From Gammaproteobacteria bacterium (GTDB taxonomy: Bacteria > Pseudomonadota > Gammaproteobacteria > SZUA-229), in contig JAPHSS010000011.1 of the NCBI GenBank assembly GCA_026195255.1, positions 61,481-125,480 of the forward strand: a DNA stretch of 64,000 bases, read 5' to 3'. The translations under genes were made by a program, and so were the position numbers. Of the stretch, positions 58,058-64,000 are shown one piece after another. How positions within the stretch are numbered: the first letter of the stretch is position 1; each line of letters starts with the position of its first letter. Under the pieces are notes generated by a model, which saw nothing but the letters and a program-made list of their open reading frames with translations, ran no database searches and was not told the origin of the DNA.

Positions 58058-58987
58058 ATGGAGATGGAATACTTACGGTGGATTTTATTAGGCGTTGCTA
58101 TTATATTAGTTGTCGCCGTGTATTTTTTCAGTCGTGCGCGTAAAAAAGATCAGTATCAATCACCGTTAGATGCGGCAAATGATGTCCCGTCATTTAGAGC
58201 TGAGAGCGCAACTGAAAATGAATGGATGCATGGCGTCGGGCCAGTGCGTGTTGTCTCAGCTAAAAGTCATGGCCCGACTAGTTCTTTAAGTGAGAATGAG
58301 GTCAAATTTTCTGCAACAGAAATCGAAGATTTTAAAGCCAGCGTTGAAACAGAAAATACGCTCAAATCAGAGGCGCTTGCAGAGCAGGTCGAATCAGTTA
58401 AAAACGAAATTGATGATGTAATTTCTGAAAATAATAATCTTGATGAGCTTACTTGCGAAGACAAAACCCCAGGAGAACCGCCAGTTACTGAAAATTCACC
58501 ACCTGTTAATGAACCTGTTGTAGAACAAACCAATGCACAAACTGAAGATACAGATGTATCAGTTGATGATGTTATTTCAGTTTATGTTCTGGGGCAGCCG
58601 GGTGAAATGATAAAGGGTGAAAAAATACTCAGTGCCAGTTATGCTTTAAATCTGGATTTTGGCGCAATGAAAATATTTCACCGACATGACCAGGATGAAG
58701 AAAGAAAAATTCAGTTTAGTATGGCTAATATTAAACAGCCAGGTTGGTTTGATATTGATAATATGCATGAATTAGAAACACCCGGTGTCAGTTTCTTTAT
58801 GCAGGTTAATCTGGTAGATAAACCTTCAGCGGTGCTAGATGAGATGTTGATCACAGCACATGGTTTATCTTCAATGATAGAGGCAACTTTATGTGGTGCA
58901 CAACGCAAACCTCTGGATGAAGCTCAAACAAATGAGCTGCGAGAAAAAGTAAAATACCTGGAAAATTTGAAATCACAATCAGTTTAG
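58058..58987 (+). CDS. zipA: Cell division protein ZipA
   Basis: 309 residues: an N-terminal TM anchor (about 7-24, IILVVAVYFFSR), a charged Pro/Glu-rich linker (about 40-170) and a C-terminal ZipA domain (about 175-305: VDDVISVYVLGQPGEMIKG, LDEMLITAHGLSSMIEATL). It binds FtsZ to the inner membrane in gammaproteobacteria. It lies between smc and ligA. Confidence 0.93.
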   Translation: MEMEYLRWILLGVAIILVVAVYFFSRARKKDQYQSPLDAANDVPSFRAESATENEWMHGVGPVRVVSAKSHGPTSSLSENEVKFSATEIEDFKASVETENTLKSEALAEQVESVKNEIDDVISENNNLDELTCEDKTPGEPPVTENSPPVNEPVVEQTNAQTEDTDVSVDDVISVYVLGQPGEMIKGEKILSASYALNLDFGAMKIFHRHDQDEERKIQFSMANIKQPGWFDIDNMHELETPGVSFFMQVNLVDKPSAVLDEMLITAHGLSSMIEATLCGAQRKPLDEAQTNELREKVKYLENLKSQSV

Positions 58988-58993
58988 TCTTGA

Positions 58994-61096
<2,103 letters not shown>

Positions 61097-61218
61097 AAGC
61101 TTCTCTCAAGCGGATGAATGAAGGTTTTTCTTAACAGCTCTATAGTAGTTTCAATTTCAGTCTATAACACAGACTAAACTATAATCATTGATAAAATGTT
61201 TATTAAGGCAGAATGTTT

Positions 61219-63317
<2,099 letters not shown>

Positions 63318-63318
63318 T

Positions 63319-63696
63319 ATGGAGTGGATTAAAATTATCCATATCTGTTGTGCTGTTTTGTCTTTTAGCGGCTTTTTTTTACGTGGTATCTGGATGTTAT
63401 CTGATTCATCTTTGTTATATAAAAGATGGGTGAAAACGGTGCCTCATATAGTTGATGCGCTTTTGCTGTTTAGTGCGTTTTTAATGCTTTATATTATGCA
63501 TTGGTCGGTTTTTGATTATCAATGGTTACAGGTTAAAATAGGCGCGTTACTGGTTTATATTGCATTGGGGATGCTGGCACTTAAACCCGGGAGATCTAAA
63601 CGGGTTCGGTTTGTGGCCTGGTTGTTGGGGTTGTTTGTGTTTTTGTTTATTGTTTCTGTTGCTGTTAGTAAGTCGGTGTTTGGTTTGGTGGTTTAG
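63319..63696 (+). CDS. SirB2 family membrane protein
   Basis: 125 residues from the ATG at 63319, one base after the deaminase stop. Four hydrophobic segments (about 5-22, 42-62, 72-90, 102-122) and the family pattern IKIIHICCAVLSFSGFFLRG...KRWVKTVPHIVDALLLFSA..W. SirB-family proteins are small inner-membrane proteins of unknown function, first linked to invasion regulation. Translation is probably coupled to the deaminase. Confidence 0.82.
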   Translation: MEWIKIIHICCAVLSFSGFFLRGIWMLSDSSLLYKRWVKTVPHIVDALLLFSAFLMLYIMHWSVFDYQWLQVKIGALLVYIALGMLALKPGRSKRVRFVAWLLGLFVFLFIVSVAVSKSVFGLVV

Positions 63697-63810
63697 TTTT
63701 AGTTTTAGTTTTTGTTTATAGTTTAGTTTGGTGGTTTTTTGCTGTAAGACTTTGGGCGAGCTCTTTGTTTTATGGGAACGTGAATTCTGTGATGTCGCCG
63801 CGCTGGCGAG

Positions 63811-63842
63811 TTACTTTTCTTACAACAGCGTAAGAAAAGTAA
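63811..63842. repeat. Dispersed hairpin TTACTTTTCTTAC / GTAAGAAAAGTAA
   Basis: A 13-bp perfect stem around the loop AACAGC. The flanks (GGCGAG.., ..CCAAAAGAACGCCG) extend the match to a known family of short repeats that is often mis-called as a small ORF. Confidence 0.75.
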
Positions 63843-63871
63843 CCAAAAGAACGCCGTCCTTTATTCGCTTG

Positions 63872-63895
63872 TTCTCATCAAAAAAGTGATGAGAA
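63872..63895. repeat. Adjacent hairpin TTCTCATCA / TGATGAGAA
   Basis: A 9-bp perfect stem around AAAAAG, 29 bases after the preceding hairpin. The two may be parts of one element. Confidence 0.5.
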
Positions 63896-64000
63896 TTCCC
63901 GAAAATTGTTCTGACGGCTTCCAGTAGTATATTAACCTGTTAGTCATTTACTCTGTTACCGGGTCGTTCTGATGCGCCATCCAGGCTTAACAGAACTCAA

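Larger units (their letters stand above)
63697..64000. other. Intergenic region with dispersed hairpin elements, to the window end
   Basis: 304 bases with no credible gene. It starts with a T/G-rich low-complexity run (63690-63740, GTTTTAGTTTT repeated), then two hairpins (63811-63842 and 63872-63895), then unremarkable sequence to the edge. The hairpin region reads GCGAGTTACTTTTCTTAC...GTAAGAAAAGTAACC, a motif very common in gammaproteobacterial intergenic DNA. Confidence 0.65.

Noticed and set aside
63697..64000. Small ORFs in the terminal hairpin repeat
   Set aside because: The TTACTTTTCTTAC element is often mis-annotated as a peptide gene; no coding evidence.

Overview
The window is ordinary chromosome of a gammaproteobacterium, moderately AT-rich. 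It has the smc-zipA-ligA cluster, a barA/gacS-type hybrid kinase close to cysM and rlmD, cysZ, slyX, lpxH, rimO, an AlaA-type aminotransferase, FabV and a C-terminal VPLPA-type sorting signal. Outer-membrane proteins (TolC, a TonB receptor, OmpA) confirm a Gram-negative. No phage, plasmid, transposase gene, rRNA or CRISPR array is visible. I cannot assign the order or genus from sequence alone.

Layout. 1-8 kb: tail of a basic protein, a secreted protein with two thioredoxin folds, a CobW-family GTPase, then a tight TetR-TolC-RND efflux operon with no adaptor gene, under a near-perfect palindrome. 8-14 kb: Lon-like protease, a PreP-like M16 protease, DUF503. 14-20 kb: DMT exporter; DUF302-FabV unit beside an NIF3-like protein; a small orphan protein; a DUF455 ferritin-like protein with a secreted partner. 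19-24 kb (minus strand): lpxH and ppiB, tRNA-Arg(CCT), then dapE-DUF6394-potassium channel. 24-29 kb: dnaB, alr, a BamB-like lipoprotein. 28-32 kb (minus strand): a CHASE2 adenylate/guanylate cyclase followed by an HD phosphodiesterase-like protein.

32-42 kb: pdxJ, then a minus-strand unit of TonB receptor, orphan periplasmic binding protein and BarA-like hybrid kinase, next to cysM-rlmD and an inositol monophosphatase family gene. 42-50 kb: SPOR protein, HAD phosphatase, DAHP synthase, a small Cys-rich protein, a decayed hydroxyacid dehydrogenase, alaA, pdxH with a cyclophilin-like protein, rimO. 50-64 kb: TPR-like protein, cysZ-slyX, FGGY kinase, a VPLPA-sorted secreted protein, queF, smc-zipA-ligA, an OmpA-domain protein, adenine deaminase and a SirB-like membrane protein.

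Intergenic DNA carries at least two families of short palindromic elements (one based on GGGGACAGA, one on GGAGTCAAATTT), a TTACTTTTCTTAC hairpin element, and long-stem hairpins without T tracts between convergent genes. The parts that look least ordinary are the receptor/binding-protein/BarA operon, the palindrome covering the TetR start, the adaptor-less RND operon, the cyclase-phosphodiesterase pair and the palindrome families. Nothing here is certain to be a new system; the receptor/binding-protein/kinase operon is the best candidate.
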